Shown in pieces: positions 9,620 to 18,515 of a stretch of 64,000 nucleotides of DNA; within the stretch, counting starts at the first letter, position 1; every line of letters begins with the position of its first letter. The translations under genes were made by a program, and so were the position numbers. This stretch comes from Burkholderia thailandensis E264 (lineage in GTDB: Bacteria; Pseudomonadota; Gammaproteobacteria; Burkholderiales; Burkholderiaceae), in assembly GCF_000012365.1 (NCBI RefSeq), contig NC_007650.1, positions 248,001 to 312,000 of the forward strand. The letters run 5' to 3'. A model generated the notes under the pieces. The model was not told the DNA's origin. It ran no database searches and was given only the letters and a program-made list of their open reading frames with translations.

Positions 9620-10768
9620 TCAGAACTGGTGCAGCAGCGCGAGCCGCACGACGTACTGGTTCGGCCCCGACGCGATGTCGGCCGCGCCCGGGATGTACGC
9701 ATAGTCGAAATCGGTGCCCGTGTGCGCGTTCATCGCGTGCTGGTAGACGCCTTCGACGAACACCGACGAGCGCTTCGACAGGTCGTAATCGAGCTTCATG
9801 CTCAACTGATGCCACTTCGGATTGAACGCGCCGACCGTCGAATCGACGCGGGCCTGCGTATAGGTGTAGGCCGCGCCGACGTAGAACGCGGGCGTCACGT
9901 GATAGAGGCCGTTGATCTCGAAGTTGTCGAACTTCCACGATTTCCAGCGCCCGCCGGCGGGCTGCGTCGTGCCGGTGAAATACGCGTTCGCGGTGGGATC
10001 GTAGACGTCGACGTGCGAATACGCGAAGCCGATCAGCGCATTCGAGAATTCGTAGGTCGCGCCGATGCCGATGTTCTGCTGCGACGACGCGTCGAACGTG
10101 TTGTCGCCCGTGACGGCGCCCGCCGCATCCGTGCTGCGCGCGTTGTTCATCTTCACGTACGACGCGCCGAGCGTCAGGCCGCCGTGCCGGTATTGCAGCG
10201 CCGCGCCGCAGAGGCGATGGTTCGCGAAGCCGCCCGCCTGATTGCTGACCGCGTACATGCCTTCAGCCGTGACGCCGTTCCACGTCGGCGACACGTACTT
10301 GACCGCGTTGTTCACGCGGAACGAGTAATCGGTGTTGTCGTTGTCGTACGGGTGCGCGAACAGGTAGCCGGTCCAGTTGCCGTTCGCGGTGAGCGGCGAG
10401 AACATGTCGACGCTCGGATCGTATTGGCGGCCGAACGTCAGGGTGCCGTAGCGCTCGGACGCGATGCCGACGAACGCCTGCCGGCCGAATTCGCGATTGC
10501 CCTGGCCCAGCCTGCCGTTGTTGACGTCGAAGCCGTTCTCGAGCTGGAAGATCGCCTTGTAGCCGCCGCCGAGATCCTCGGTGCCCTTCAGTCCCCAGCG
10601 GCTGCCGTAGTCGTAGCCGCTCTGCAATTGCACGGTACCGTGGCCGCGCGCGTTGCTCGTGTAGTTGATGCCGTCCTCGATCTTGCCGTACAGCATCACG
10701 CTGCTTTGTGCATGCGCGGCCGCGGCCAGCACGACGGCCGGCGCGACGATCCCCCAGCGCTTGTTCAT
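9620..10768 (-). CDS. Gram-negative trimeric porin (Burkholderia OmpC/Opc-like)
   Basis: 382 residues with a signal peptide (MNKRWGIVAPAVVLAAAAHA) followed by SSVMLYGKIEDGINY, the usual first strand of beta-proteobacterial 16-strand porins. Further hallmarks are GLKGTEDLGGGYKAIFQLE, FGRQAFVGI, TFGRQYDP and a C-terminal strand ending in Phe (LALLHQF), required for recognition by the Bam complex. It forms diffusion channels in the outer membrane. The stop lies 208 nt before dbpA with GC-rich short repeats between. Monocistronic as far as can be seen. Confidence 0.93.
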   Translation of the reverse strand: MNKRWGIVAPAVVLAAAAHAQSSVMLYGKIEDGINYTSNARGHGTVQLQSGYDYGSRWGLKGTEDLGGGYKAIFQLENGFDVNNGRLGQGNREFGRQAFVGIASERYGTLTFGRQYDPSVDMFSPLTANGNWTGYLFAHPYDNDNTDYSFRVNNAVKYVSPTWNGVTAEGMYAVSNQAGGFANHRLCGAALQYRHGGLTLGASYVKMNNARSTDAAGAVTGDNTFDASSQQNIGIGATYEFSNALIGFAYSHVDVYDPTANAYFTGTTQPAGGRWKSWKFDNFEINGLYHVTPAFYVGAAYTYTQARVDSTVGAFNPKWHQLSMKLDYDLSKRSSVFVEGVYQHAMNAHTGTDFDYAYIPGAADIASGPNQYVVRLALLHQF

Positions 10769-11002
10769 GTCGATCTCCCGAATTTTCCCATTGCGGATCA
10801 GAGGCGCGCGCTGGAAGGCCGGGCCGCGCCCGGCGTCTCTGGCGACGCGACGGGCGCAGTGTAATGAGCCGTATTTGTTGCGTTAGTGGCTTGTGATGGA
10901 AGGGTGCGTTCCAGATTGGCCGATGTTTGCCGATGCGGGAAACGGTTACGATGGGCGCGCGCGAAGGCGCGCTGGCGGGATGCCGCGCGGGCGGAGGCAG
11001 GT

Positions 11003-11022
11003 GCGCCGCCTGTCGGCGGCGC
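11003..11022 (-). terminator. GC hairpin downstream of the MHS transporter gene
   Basis: Perfect 8-bp stem (GCGCCGCC / GGCGGCGC) with a 4-nt loop, beginning 11 nt past the transporter stop on the minus strand. No T-run follows; terminator function is inferred from position only. Confidence 0.35.
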
Positions 11023-11033
11023 GGCCCGCGACG

Positions 11034-12347
11034 TCAGTCGAGCGGCTTGCCCGCCTTGTCGTCCATCGCGCCGAGCGCGATCAGCGTCAGCGCGCCGCAG
11101 CCGATCGCGTACCACGCGGGTGCGTTCGCGTTGCCCGTCGCGGCGATCAGCCACGTGACGAAGAATTGCGCGAACCCGCCGAAGACCGCGACGCCGACGC
11201 TGTAGACGAGCGCGCCGCCCGTCGCGCGTACCGCGCGCGGGAACAGTTCGCCGAGCATCGCGCCCGTCGCGCCGATGTTGATCGCGTGCACCGCCGCGAG
11301 CGCCGCGATGATCGACAGCAGCGAGGCCGCGCCGGGCCAACGGTTGAGCGCGATGAACGCCGGATAGATCGCGAGCATCAGCGCGACGCGCGTCCACCAG
11401 ACGATCCGGTTGCGCCCGTGGCGATCCGACAGATAACCGCCGATCGGCGTGACCACCGCGAGGATCGCGCCGGCGATGCAGCCTGCCGACATCGACAGCC
11501 AGCTCGGCAGATGCAGCACCTGCACGCCGTAGATCGCCATGTAGAACACGATGATGTAGTGAATCGACGTGCCGCCGATCGTGATGCCGAGGCCGGCGAA
11601 CACGGCCTTGCCGTGATGGCGCAACACGTCGGCGAGCGGCAGCGGCGCGGCGTCCTCCCGCGACGCGGGCGCGGCCGCCGGCGCCTCGTCGACCGTGCGG
11701 CGCAGCCAGTAGCCGAGCGGCGCGAACAGCGTGCCGATGACGAACGGCACGCGCCAGCCCCAGCTTTCGAGCTGCGCGGCGCCGAGCGTCGACGTGAGCA
11801 GCACGCCCGTGAGCGCGCCGGCGAGCGCGGCGAGCCCCTGGCTCGAGAACTGGAACGATGCATAGAAGCCGCGCTGCGCCTGCGGCGCCTGCTCGATCAG
11901 CAGCGTGGTGGACGCGCCGACCTCGCCGCCGGACGCGAACCCCTGCAGCAAGCGCGCGGCCACGAGCAGCAGCGGCGCCGCGATGCCGATCTGCGCGTAA
12001 GTCGGCGCGACGGCGATCGTCGCGGTGCCGAGCGCCATGATGAGCAGCGTCGCGATCATCGCGCGCTTGCGCCCGGCGCGATCCGCGTAGATGCCGATCA
12101 CGAGCCCGCCGAGCGGCCGCGTGACGAACCCGACGCCGAAGCTCGCGACCGCGAGCATCAGTTGCCCGAACGGCGAGTGAACCGGGAAGAACAGCTTGCC
12201 GATCAGGATCGCGAAGAAGCTGTAGACGGTGAAATCGTAGAACTCGAGCGCGTTGCCGACCGCGGCCGCGGCGATCAGGCGCCGCTTCTTCGCGGCGGTG
12301 CGCGCGTCGGCCGGCGCGCCGGCGAAATTGAGAGCGGACGTTTCCAT
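11034..12347 (-). CDS. MFS transporter, metabolite:H+ symporter (MHS) family
   Basis: 437 residues, about 12 membrane segments. Near the N-terminus GNALEFYDFTVYSFFA matches the MHS family signature (GxxxEWYDF-like) of citrate, proline/betaine and dicarboxylate carriers. MFS loop motifs are visible: GIYADRAGRKRAM between helices 2 and 3, and DRHGRNRIVWW in the second half. It lies 40 nt downstream of the M20 amidohydrolase gene on the same strand, so it probably imports the substrate, or exports the product, of that hydrolase (inference). Confidence 0.9.
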   Translation of the reverse strand: METSALNFAGAPADARTAAKKRRLIAAAAVGNALEFYDFTVYSFFAILIGKLFFPVHSPFGQLMLAVASFGVGFVTRPLGGLVIGIYADRAGRKRAMIATLLIMALGTATIAVAPTYAQIGIAAPLLLVAARLLQGFASGGEVGASTTLLIEQAPQAQRGFYASFQFSSQGLAALAGALTGVLLTSTLGAAQLESWGWRVPFVIGTLFAPLGYWLRRTVDEAPAAAPASREDAAPLPLADVLRHHGKAVFAGLGITIGGTSIHYIIVFYMAIYGVQVLHLPSWLSMSAGCIAGAILAVVTPIGGYLSDRHGRNRIVWWTRVALMLAIYPAFIALNRWPGAASLLSIIAALAAVHAINIGATGAMLGELFPRAVRATGGALVYSVGVAVFGGFAQFFVTWLIAATGNANAPAWYAIGCGALTLIALGAMDDKAGKPLD

Positions 12348-12387
12348 GTAACCCCCGAGGAGCGCGAGACGGCGAGGCGGCGGCGCA

Positions 12388-13578
12388 TCAGGCGGCGAGC
12401 CACGCTTCGGCGAGCCGCACCCAGTAGCTCGCGCCGATCGCGAGGATGTCGTCGTTGAAGTCGTAGCCGGGGTTGTGGACCATGCAGCCGCCCTTGCTGC
12501 CGACGCCGTTGCCGATGAACGCGTAGCAGCCGGGCCGCGCCTCGAGCATGTACGCGAAATCCTCGCTGCCCATCAGCGGCGCGGTTTGCGCTTCGACGCG
12601 CGCCTCGCCGAGCATCCGGCGCGCGACGTCGATCGCGAACGCGGTCGGCTCGTCGTGATTGACGAGCACCGGATAACCGTAGTCATACTGAACGTCCGCG
12701 TCGATGCCGAAGCTTTGCGCCTGGCCCTTCGCGAGCGCTTCGATGCGCTGCGCGAGCAGCGCGCGCACGTCGGGGTTCAGCGCGCGCACCGACAGCTTCA
12801 TCACGACGGTCTCGGGAATGACGTTGAACGTCTCGCCGGCCTGCACGCTGCCCACGGTGATCACGGCCGACTGCTGCGCGTCGATCTCGCGCGCGACGAT
12901 CGTCTGCAGCGCGACGATGATGCTGCCCGCCGCCGACATCGGATCGCGCGCGAAATGCGGCATCGCGCCGTGGCCGCCGACGCCGCGCAGCGTGATCGTC
13001 ACGCGATCGGACGACGCCATCGCGGCGCCCGCGCGGAACGCCATGTCGCCCGCCGCGCGGCCGGGCATGTTGTGGAGCGCGAAGATCGCATCGCACGGAA
13101 CGCGCTCGAACAGGCCGTCGTCCATCATCGCCTTCGCGCCGCCGAAGTTCTCTTCCGCGGGCTGGAAGATGAGGTTCAGCGTGCCGGAGAAACGGCGCGT
13201 CGCGGCGAGGTGGCGCGCCGCGCAAAGCAGCATCGCGGTATGGCCGTCGTGCCCGCACGCATGCATCTTGTTCGCGTGGCGGCTCGCGTACGGCAGGCCC
13301 GTCGCCTCGGCGATCGGCAGCGCGTCCATGTCCGCGCGCAGGCCGAGCGTGCGCGCGCCTTGCCCCTCGCGCAGCACGCCGACGACGCCCGTCTTGCCGA
13401 GCCCGCGATGCACGTCGTAGCCCCAGCCGGCGAGCAGCTCGGCGACGAGATCGCTCGTGAGCGTCTCCTCGAATGCGAGTTCGGGGTGCGCGTGGATACG
13501 GCGGCGCACGTCCACCAGCTCGGGCGCGATCGCGGCGATGCCGGGGATGACGGGGTTCTCGGACGGGTCGGAATGCAT
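12388..13578 (-). CDS. M20 family amidohydrolase (hippurate hydrolase / IAA-amino-acid hydrolase type)
   Basis: 396 residues. Features of M20D metallo-amidohydrolases: RRRIHAHPELAFEE near the N-terminus, RADMDALPI, the Cys/His metal site MHACGHDGHTAML, PAEENFGGAKAM (metal/general base Glu), ALHNMPG, and C-terminal GSEDFAYMLEA plus VHNPGYDFND. Such enzymes release amino acids or aromatic acids from N-acyl amino acids. The start at 13578 has GAGGAAACAGC upstream. It faces a LysR gene across 183 bp, which probably controls it together with the downstream MHS transporter. Confidence 0.9.
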   Translation of the reverse strand: MHSDPSENPVIPGIAAIAPELVDVRRRIHAHPELAFEETLTSDLVAELLAGWGYDVHRGLGKTGVVGVLREGQGARTLGLRADMDALPIAEATGLPYASRHANKMHACGHDGHTAMLLCAARHLAATRRFSGTLNLIFQPAEENFGGAKAMMDDGLFERVPCDAIFALHNMPGRAAGDMAFRAGAAMASSDRVTITLRGVGGHGAMPHFARDPMSAAGSIIVALQTIVAREIDAQQSAVITVGSVQAGETFNVIPETVVMKLSVRALNPDVRALLAQRIEALAKGQAQSFGIDADVQYDYGYPVLVNHDEPTAFAIDVARRMLGEARVEAQTAPLMGSEDFAYMLEARPGCYAFIGNGVGSKGGCMVHNPGYDFNDDILAIGASYWVRLAEAWLAA

Positions 13579-13761
13579 GCTGTTTCCTCGTGGGGTATGG
13601 GGAGCGCGCTTGCGCGGACAGGTCGACGAAGCATATGAATTTTTTTTGCGCACCATAAGCTGATAAATTGCGTTGGTGCTCACCGCAGGTTGCCTCTAGG
13701 GAACACCCTGATTCACCGGGGCGCAGCCGATGAGCGGCTTCTCCGAACCGCGCGTTTGCCC

Positions 13762-14664
13762 ATGAAATATCACCAGTTGAAAGCGTTCGTCGCCGTGGCC
13801 GACGAAGGCAGCATTCGCGCGGCGGCGCGCCGGCTGAACGTGTCGCCCGCCGCGTTGACGAAGGCCGTGAAGGAACTCGAGCTTGCGCTCGGCGTATCGC
13901 TCGTCGTGCGCACCGCGCGCGGCGTGCAGCTCACCGGCTTCGGCCAGCAGTTGCAGGTGCGCGCGAGTCTGATCGTCGCCGAGATGCAGCGCGCGCGCGA
14001 CGATATCGAGCAGGCGCAGGGCGCGACGACGGGCGCTGTCGCGGCCGCCGTCACGCCGGCTGCGGCGGTGACGATCCTGCCGGACGCGTTTCGTGCGTTT
14101 CGCCGGCGGTTTCCGCTCGCGCGCGTGAGCATCGTCGAAGGGTTTCCAGGCGTCGCGCTGCCGAAGCTGCACGACGGATCGCTCGATTTCGCCGTGTCGG
14201 TGGTGGTGCCGGAGCTGCTTGCCGCGGAGTTCGATCACTCGGAGCTGTATGCGAGCCGGCACGTGATCGTCGCGCGCAACGCACATCCGCTCGCGGCGGC
14301 CACGTCGCTCGCCGATCTCGTCGATGCCGACTGGCTGATGAATCCGTCTCCCGAAAGCTCGACGCAACTGATGTTCAACTGTTTCGCCGAGCACGGCTTG
14401 CCGCCGCCCACGCGCGTCGTCGAGTGCCCGAGCTACGCGATCGCGCATTGCCTCATTCAGGGCTCCGATCTGATCGCGTCGATGCCCGAGCAACTGCTCG
14501 GCGTCGAATGGTCGCGCGACCGGATCGCCGTGCTGCCGATACGCGAGGCGCTGCCGGCCGTGTCGGTGCAGGTGGTCACGCGCCGCGACAGCCCGCTGAC
14601 GCCGGCCGCGGCGATGCTCGTCGATTGCATGCGCGATGCGGCGCGCCGGCATGGGTTGCGTTGA
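13762..14664 (+). CDS. LysR-family regulator divergent from the amidohydrolase operon
   Basis: 300 residues. N-terminal helix-turn-helix (MKYHQLKAFVAVADEGSIR, then AARRLNVSPAALTKAVKELE) followed by a LysR substrate-binding domain (TAAVTPAAAVTILPDAFRAF-type region). The start at 13762 begins exactly at the family's usual N-terminus; an upstream in-frame ATG has no support. Divergent pairing across 183 bp with the M20 amidohydrolase is the classical LysR arrangement, so it probably activates that operon in response to its substrate. Confidence 0.9.
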   Translation: MKYHQLKAFVAVADEGSIRAAARRLNVSPAALTKAVKELELALGVSLVVRTARGVQLTGFGQQLQVRASLIVAEMQRARDDIEQAQGATTGAVAAAVTPAAAVTILPDAFRAFRRRFPLARVSIVEGFPGVALPKLHDGSLDFAVSVVVPELLAAEFDHSELYASRHVIVARNAHPLAAATSLADLVDADWLMNPSPESSTQLMFNCFAEHGLPPPTRVVECPSYAIAHCLIQGSDLIASMPEQLLGVEWSRDRIAVLPIREALPAVSVQVVTRRDSPLTPAAAMLVDCMRDAARRHGLR

Positions 14665-14913
14665 TGCGGGATGCGCGCGGCCCGTTTGCGCCGGCGATCC
14701 CGCTGCCCGACGGGCTCCGCTTGCACGGAGCCTTCGAGTCCCGCCGGCGCGTGATCGCGTGATCGCGCGTTCGACGCCGCCGGCTATACGCCGGCTCGTT
14801 ACGGCTTGTTCGCATCGTCGAACTTGACTTGAAGCGGTTGCGCTTCGCACGGACGCTCGCGATCGCGGCCGTTCTCATCGTGTCGGTCGGGCGTTCGCGC
14901 CGCACGCCGCACG

Positions 14914-14940
14914 TCACGCGTCACGCGTCACGCGTCACGC
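14914..14940. repeat. 7-bp tandem repeat across the PhnD-like stop codon
   Basis: Three full copies and one six-base copy of TCACGCG; the fourth copy starts with the gene's own stop codon (read as TGA on the minus strand). Because 7 is not a multiple of 3, the repeated TGA occurs in all three frames directly after the gene. Confidence 0.7.
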
Positions 14941-15771
14941 AAGCACCGGATAGCCGAGCGCGGCCGCATCGCGCTCGAATCGCTCGATTTCCGCATAGGC
15001 ATCGGGCGCGAGCCGCGCGAAGCCGCGCAGCCGCAGCACGCGCGCGCGTTCGGCGTCGGTCGCGACCGCGGCATCGAGCGCGTCGCGCAGCGCGGCGACG
15101 TGCGCGCCGGCAAGCGTGCGCGATGCGACGAACGGCAGGCCGGGCGCGGACGCCGTCGCGCCGATGATCCGCACGCGCCGCAGCAATCCGGGCAGCGCGT
15201 CGCGCACGTACGCGAGCGTCACGCAATCGATCGCGGCGAGATCCGCGCGGCCCGCGTCGAGCGCGCGCAGCGCATCCAGATGCGAGCCGGCGCGCGTGAG
15301 CGTCGAGAAGAAGCGCCCGCCGCGCGCATGCGGCGCGACTGCGTGGCGTAACGCGTTCATTCCGCTGTGCGAATCGTCGCCGTTGCAGGCGGCGCGCAGG
15401 CCGCGGCACGCGGCGAGCGTCGTCGCGCCGCGCGCATGCGCATCGGCCGACACGGCGAGCATGCTGCGATAGCGTGGGCCGTCGCAGCCGTGCGCGTCGA
15501 AGACGGGCGTCGCGATCAGATGGACCGCGTCGCCGACGCCGAGCATTCGGTACGGATAGCCGCACGTCTGCGACAGCAGCAGATCGTTGCGGCGCCATAG
15601 CGGCGGCAGCTCGCCGAAGGGCTCGCCCGACGGCTCGCCGAGCAGCGCGACGTCGGCCGGGCCGCCCGCGCGCGCGACCGCGTGCAGCGCGTCGCGCAGC
15701 AGCGATTGCCACAGCGCGGCGTGCCGCGGCGTCACGTTGTACATCGGCAGTCCGGCGACCCATCGTGTCAT
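14935..15771 (-). CDS. PhnD/SsuA-like solute-binding protein without a signal peptide
   Basis: 278 residues resembling the phosphate/phosphonate-binding (PhnD) family: an N-terminal strand with GLPMYNV, a ligand-loop region (LLSQTCGYPYR), and a domain-closing segment (NGDDSHSGMNALRHAV) in which the SHSG motif is typical. Further on, AIDCVTLAYV is the usual last hinge strand. No signal peptide is visible and no permease or ATPase gene is adjacent, so it may be a cytoplasmic sensor or orphan rather than part of a transporter. It faces the fatty acid desaturase gene divergently. Confidence 0.75.
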   Translation of the reverse strand: MTRWVAGLPMYNVTPRHAALWQSLLRDALHAVARAGGPADVALLGEPSGEPFGELPPLWRRNDLLLSQTCGYPYRMLGVGDAVHLIATPVFDAHGCDGPRYRSMLAVSADAHARGATTLAACRGLRAACNGDDSHSGMNALRHAVAPHARGGRFFSTLTRAGSHLDALRALDAGRADLAAIDCVTLAYVRDALPGLLRRVRIIGATASAPGLPFVASRTLAGAHVAALRDALDAAVATDAERARVLRLRGFARLAPDAYAEIERFERDAAALGYPVLA

Positions 15772-16056
15772 GCGGCCATTCTACGGATTTGCGGATTTCC
15801 CGCGCGCGGCGCGCCCGCCGCTTGAAGGATGTCGCGGGCGCACCGCCGTCGCGGCCGCTTCCGGCGGCACCGATGCGCCGCGCCTTTTGCGATTGCGCCA
15901 CATTGAATGCTCGCCGCGCCGCATAAGCAAATGCGAATCCGTTGGTTGGTGCGGCCGCCGCGATTGGTTACGGTGCACGCTTGGCCGTGCATGCCGCGGG
16001 AGACGCCGTTGTCGTCCGCACGCTTGTCGACGCTCGGCCTTCGACATCACGGAAAC

Positions 16057-17079
16057 ATGGCCGAATATTTCGACGTGGATCATGCGCGCGAGATCGAGGC
16101 GCTCGGCGATCGCTTCGCCGCGCGCACCGAGTGGCCGACCTGGCTGCTGATCTTCGTCATCTACGGCGGCTGGCTCGGCGTGCTGCTTGGCGTGCGCGCC
16201 GGGCAGTGGCCGCTTGCGGCCGCGACGCCGCCGCTGATCGTGCTGTGCGCGTGGCACATGTCGCTGCAGCACGAGCTGCTGCATGGCCATCCGACGCGTT
16301 CCGAGCGCGTGAACAAGCTGCTCGGCTATCCGCCGCTCGCGGTCTGGTATCCGTACACGCTGTATCGCGACACGCATCTCGAACATCATCGCGATGAGGA
16401 TCTGACCGCGCCGGGCATCGATCCCGAAAGCAATTACGTGCCGCCCGCGCAATGGGCGCGACTGCCGCGCTGGCGGCGCGCGCTGTGGCGCGCGCGCAAG
16501 TGCTTCGTCGGGCGGCTCGCCGTCGGGCCGCCCGCGAGCGTCGCCGCGATGGCCGTGGACACGCTGCGCGCGTGGCGCGTCGGCGACTGGCGCCATGCGC
16601 CGATGTGGGCCGCGCACGTCGCGTCGGTCGTCGCGCTGCTCGCGTGGCTGCAATGGGCGATCGGCATGCCGTGGTGGTACTACCTGCTCGCGATCACGTG
16701 GCCCGCGCAGTCGCTCGCGATGATCCGCTCGTTGTACGAGCATCGCGCGGCCGAGCATCCGAAGGCGCGCATCGCGATCAACGAGGCGGGCCTCGCGATG
16801 CGCGCGCTGTACCTGAACAACAACTATCACCTCGTGCATCACGATCTGCCGGAGCTGCCGTGGTATCACCTGCCGCGCGCCTATCGGATGCGACGCGACG
16901 CATACGCGCGGAAATGCGGCGGCTTCGTGATTCGCGGCGGCTATTGGGAACTGCTGAAAAGGCATGCCTGGCGCGAGACCGATTCGCCCGCGCATCCGTT
17001 TGCCGACGGCGCGTCCGGGCGTGCGCCGCGTCGCGCGCGCGTCGCGGCGATCGACGGCTGCGTTCGGACCGGCGGTTGA
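16057..17079 (+). CDS. Membrane fatty acid desaturase
   Basis: About 340 residues with the three His clusters of membrane di-iron desaturases: HELLHGH, THLEHH and HLVHHDLP. Hydrophobic segments lie before the first cluster (WLLIFVIYGGWLGVLLG, then PPLIVLCAWHM) and in the middle (YYLLAITWPAQSLAM). It introduces double bonds into, or hydroxylates, acyl chains or a related lipid at the inner membrane. The start at MAEYFDVDH (16057) is a judgement: the frame stays open to 15907, but the extra residues look like non-coding sequence and no strong ribosome-binding site separates the options. Confidence 0.85.
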   Translation: MAEYFDVDHAREIEALGDRFAARTEWPTWLLIFVIYGGWLGVLLGVRAGQWPLAAATPPLIVLCAWHMSLQHELLHGHPTRSERVNKLLGYPPLAVWYPYTLYRDTHLEHHRDEDLTAPGIDPESNYVPPAQWARLPRWRRALWRARKCFVGRLAVGPPASVAAMAVDTLRAWRVGDWRHAPMWAAHVASVVALLAWLQWAIGMPWWYYLLAITWPAQSLAMIRSLYEHRAAEHPKARIAINEAGLAMRALYLNNNYHLVHHDLPELPWYHLPRAYRMRRDAYARKCGGFVIRGGYWELLKRHAWRETDSPAHPFADGASGRAPRRARVAAIDGCVRTGG

Positions 17080-17536
17080 CTGGCGGCCGAACCGACGCGC
17101 CGGTCGGGCGAACGCAGACGCCGGCACGTCGCACGCAGGCGGCGCCGCGCGCCCGATGTTGAGAGAACGGCGCTACGTGCCGGCGTCGTTCGATGCAAGC
17201 CGCGTTTCGCGCGCGCCGGGGAGCATCGCTGGAGCGGCGGGCCTGCACGCCTTCCACGCCCCGGCCGGCGATGCCGAAAGGCGGCTGCGCCGTTCGCGCA
17301 TCCATCGTCCGGCAATCCACGATTCGCCCCCGCCATCGACGAATCCGACGGCGCACGCGCGCCACCGCCGCACGTCTGCACCGCGCGGCGACGCTCGCGT
17401 CCGGGCCGCCGCGATGCGGCCGGATCACTTTGTTACATCTCTTACCAGCGTCGTGCCGAAAGGCAACAGACGCCTTTCACCGTCCCGGTATACTCGGCGG
17501 TGCTTCAAACCCAAAACGAAACAAGACCTGTCAACT
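17080..17536. other. Intergenic region before the glycine-zipper gene
   Basis: No gene with recognisable features. A -10-like hexamer TATACT occurs at 17489-17494, about 45 nt before the next start codon, but no good -35 box is found at the usual distance. Confidence 0.45.
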
Positions 17537-17977
17537 ATGTCGAAGAAACTCATCCAGATCATGGCTGTCGCGGCGCTGAGCGCTGCGGCGTCGCTGCCGG
17601 CCGTCGCCGGCGACATGAACAACGCGCTCGGCGGCGCGCTTGGCGGCGTGGCCGGCGCGGCGGTCGGCGGCGCAGTGGGCGGCAGCACGGGGGCTGTGAT
17701 CGGCGGAGCGGTCGGCGGCGGCGCAGGCGGCGCGATCACGTCGAATCGCCGCGAGCGCACGGGCGCGATCATCGGCGGCGCGCTCGGCGGCGGCGCGGGC
17801 ACCGCGGCCGGCAACGCGATGGGCGGCCGCAGCGGCGGCCTGATCGGCGCGGCCGTCGGCGGCGGCGCGGGCGCCGCGCTCGGCGGCAACATCTCGCGCT
17901 CGAACTCGTACGGCGACGACTACGATCGCGGCTATCGCCGCGGCAAGCATCGCGGCAAGCATCATCATCGCCACTGA
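17537..17977 (+). CDS. Glycine-zipper 2TM-domain outer membrane-associated protein
   Basis: 146 residues. A signal peptide (MSKKLIQIMAVAALSAAAS, ending ...AVAG) precedes a region built from repeated GGAxGGxxG units, for example LGGALGGVAGAAVGGAVGG, interrupted by one basic loop (SNRRERTG). The C-terminus is basic and His-rich (RRGKHRGKHHHRH), which could bind metals. This is the glycine-zipper architecture of 17-kDa-antigen/YMGG-type proteins associated with envelope membranes. It stands alone between a desaturase and a minus-strand amino acid uptake region. Its precise function is unknown. Confidence 0.85.
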   Translation: MSKKLIQIMAVAALSAAASLPAVAGDMNNALGGALGGVAGAAVGGAVGGSTGAVIGGAVGGGAGGAITSNRRERTGAIIGGALGGGAGTAAGNAMGGRSGGLIGAAVGGGAGAALGGNISRSNSYGDDYDRGYRRGKHRGKHHHRH

Positions 17978-18410
17978 TCGGCGATGCGGGCCCGCCGGCG
18001 GCATCCGGTTCGGGCTCGCGCGTCGCGGGGCGGATGACGCCGGTTTCGGCGCGCGTTAGCCGGCCCTCGGCGGCGGGGCGCACAACCGGCTTCGGGCAGC
18101 GCCGCCCCATATGATCCCGATCGACGGCGCGCGGCGCTGCTTCGTGCGAATGCTACGCCCGCGCAATGCACCGTGGCCGTCGCCGATGCCAATCGGTGGT
18201 GCCGTGCGTGCGATGGCCGAGCGTGTCGGGCGGCGACGCGATCGTTGCTCGCGTGATGGCGCGCAGCCGTTCGCCGATCCGGGACTTTCGACGGATGACT
18301 GAAACCGGCAATCCCGCGCGGACGCCGCGCGCGTGCGACTGCGCCGCGGCGTCGAATGAAATCGCGATCGAATCGCAAGCGAGCGATCGTCGCAAGCAAT
18401 CGTCAACAGA

Positions 18411-18437
18411 AAACGGAAGAAACGGAAGAAACGGAAG
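18411..18437. repeat. 9-bp tandem repeat next to a terminator
   Basis: Three exact copies of AAACGGAAG (18411-18419, 18420-18428, 18429-18437). The third copy forms the left arm of the adjacent terminator hairpin, so the repeat may have grown by slippage from the stem. Confidence 0.8.
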
Positions 18438-18459
18438 AAGCCGGGCTTCTTCCGTTTTT
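18430..18459. terminator. Rho-independent terminator between converging transcripts
   Basis: Perfect 12-bp stem (AACGGAAGAAGC and complement) with a 3-nt loop, followed on the plus strand by a T-run. On the minus strand it is followed by T-rich TTTC/TTCC repeats. It sits between the plus-strand glycine-zipper gene and the end of the minus-strand binding protein gene (stop 18516), and may serve both. Confidence 0.75.
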
Positions 18460-18515
18460 CGCTTCGGCGGCACGCCGCCCGGCGAACGCCTGCGCGAGCG
18501 CGGCTGCGTGACCGC

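Larger units (their letters stand above)
17978..18515. other. Intergenic region with terminator
   Basis: Apart from the repeat-terminator near 18411-18459, no gene or clear signal is seen. Reading frames here are GC-rich artefacts without ribosome-binding sites. Confidence 0.5.

Noticed and set aside
9480..9620. Short GC repeats (for example CGCGACGCCG) after the porin gene as a terminator
   Set aside because: Copies are direct rather than inverted, and no stem followed by T-run could be drawn with confidence.
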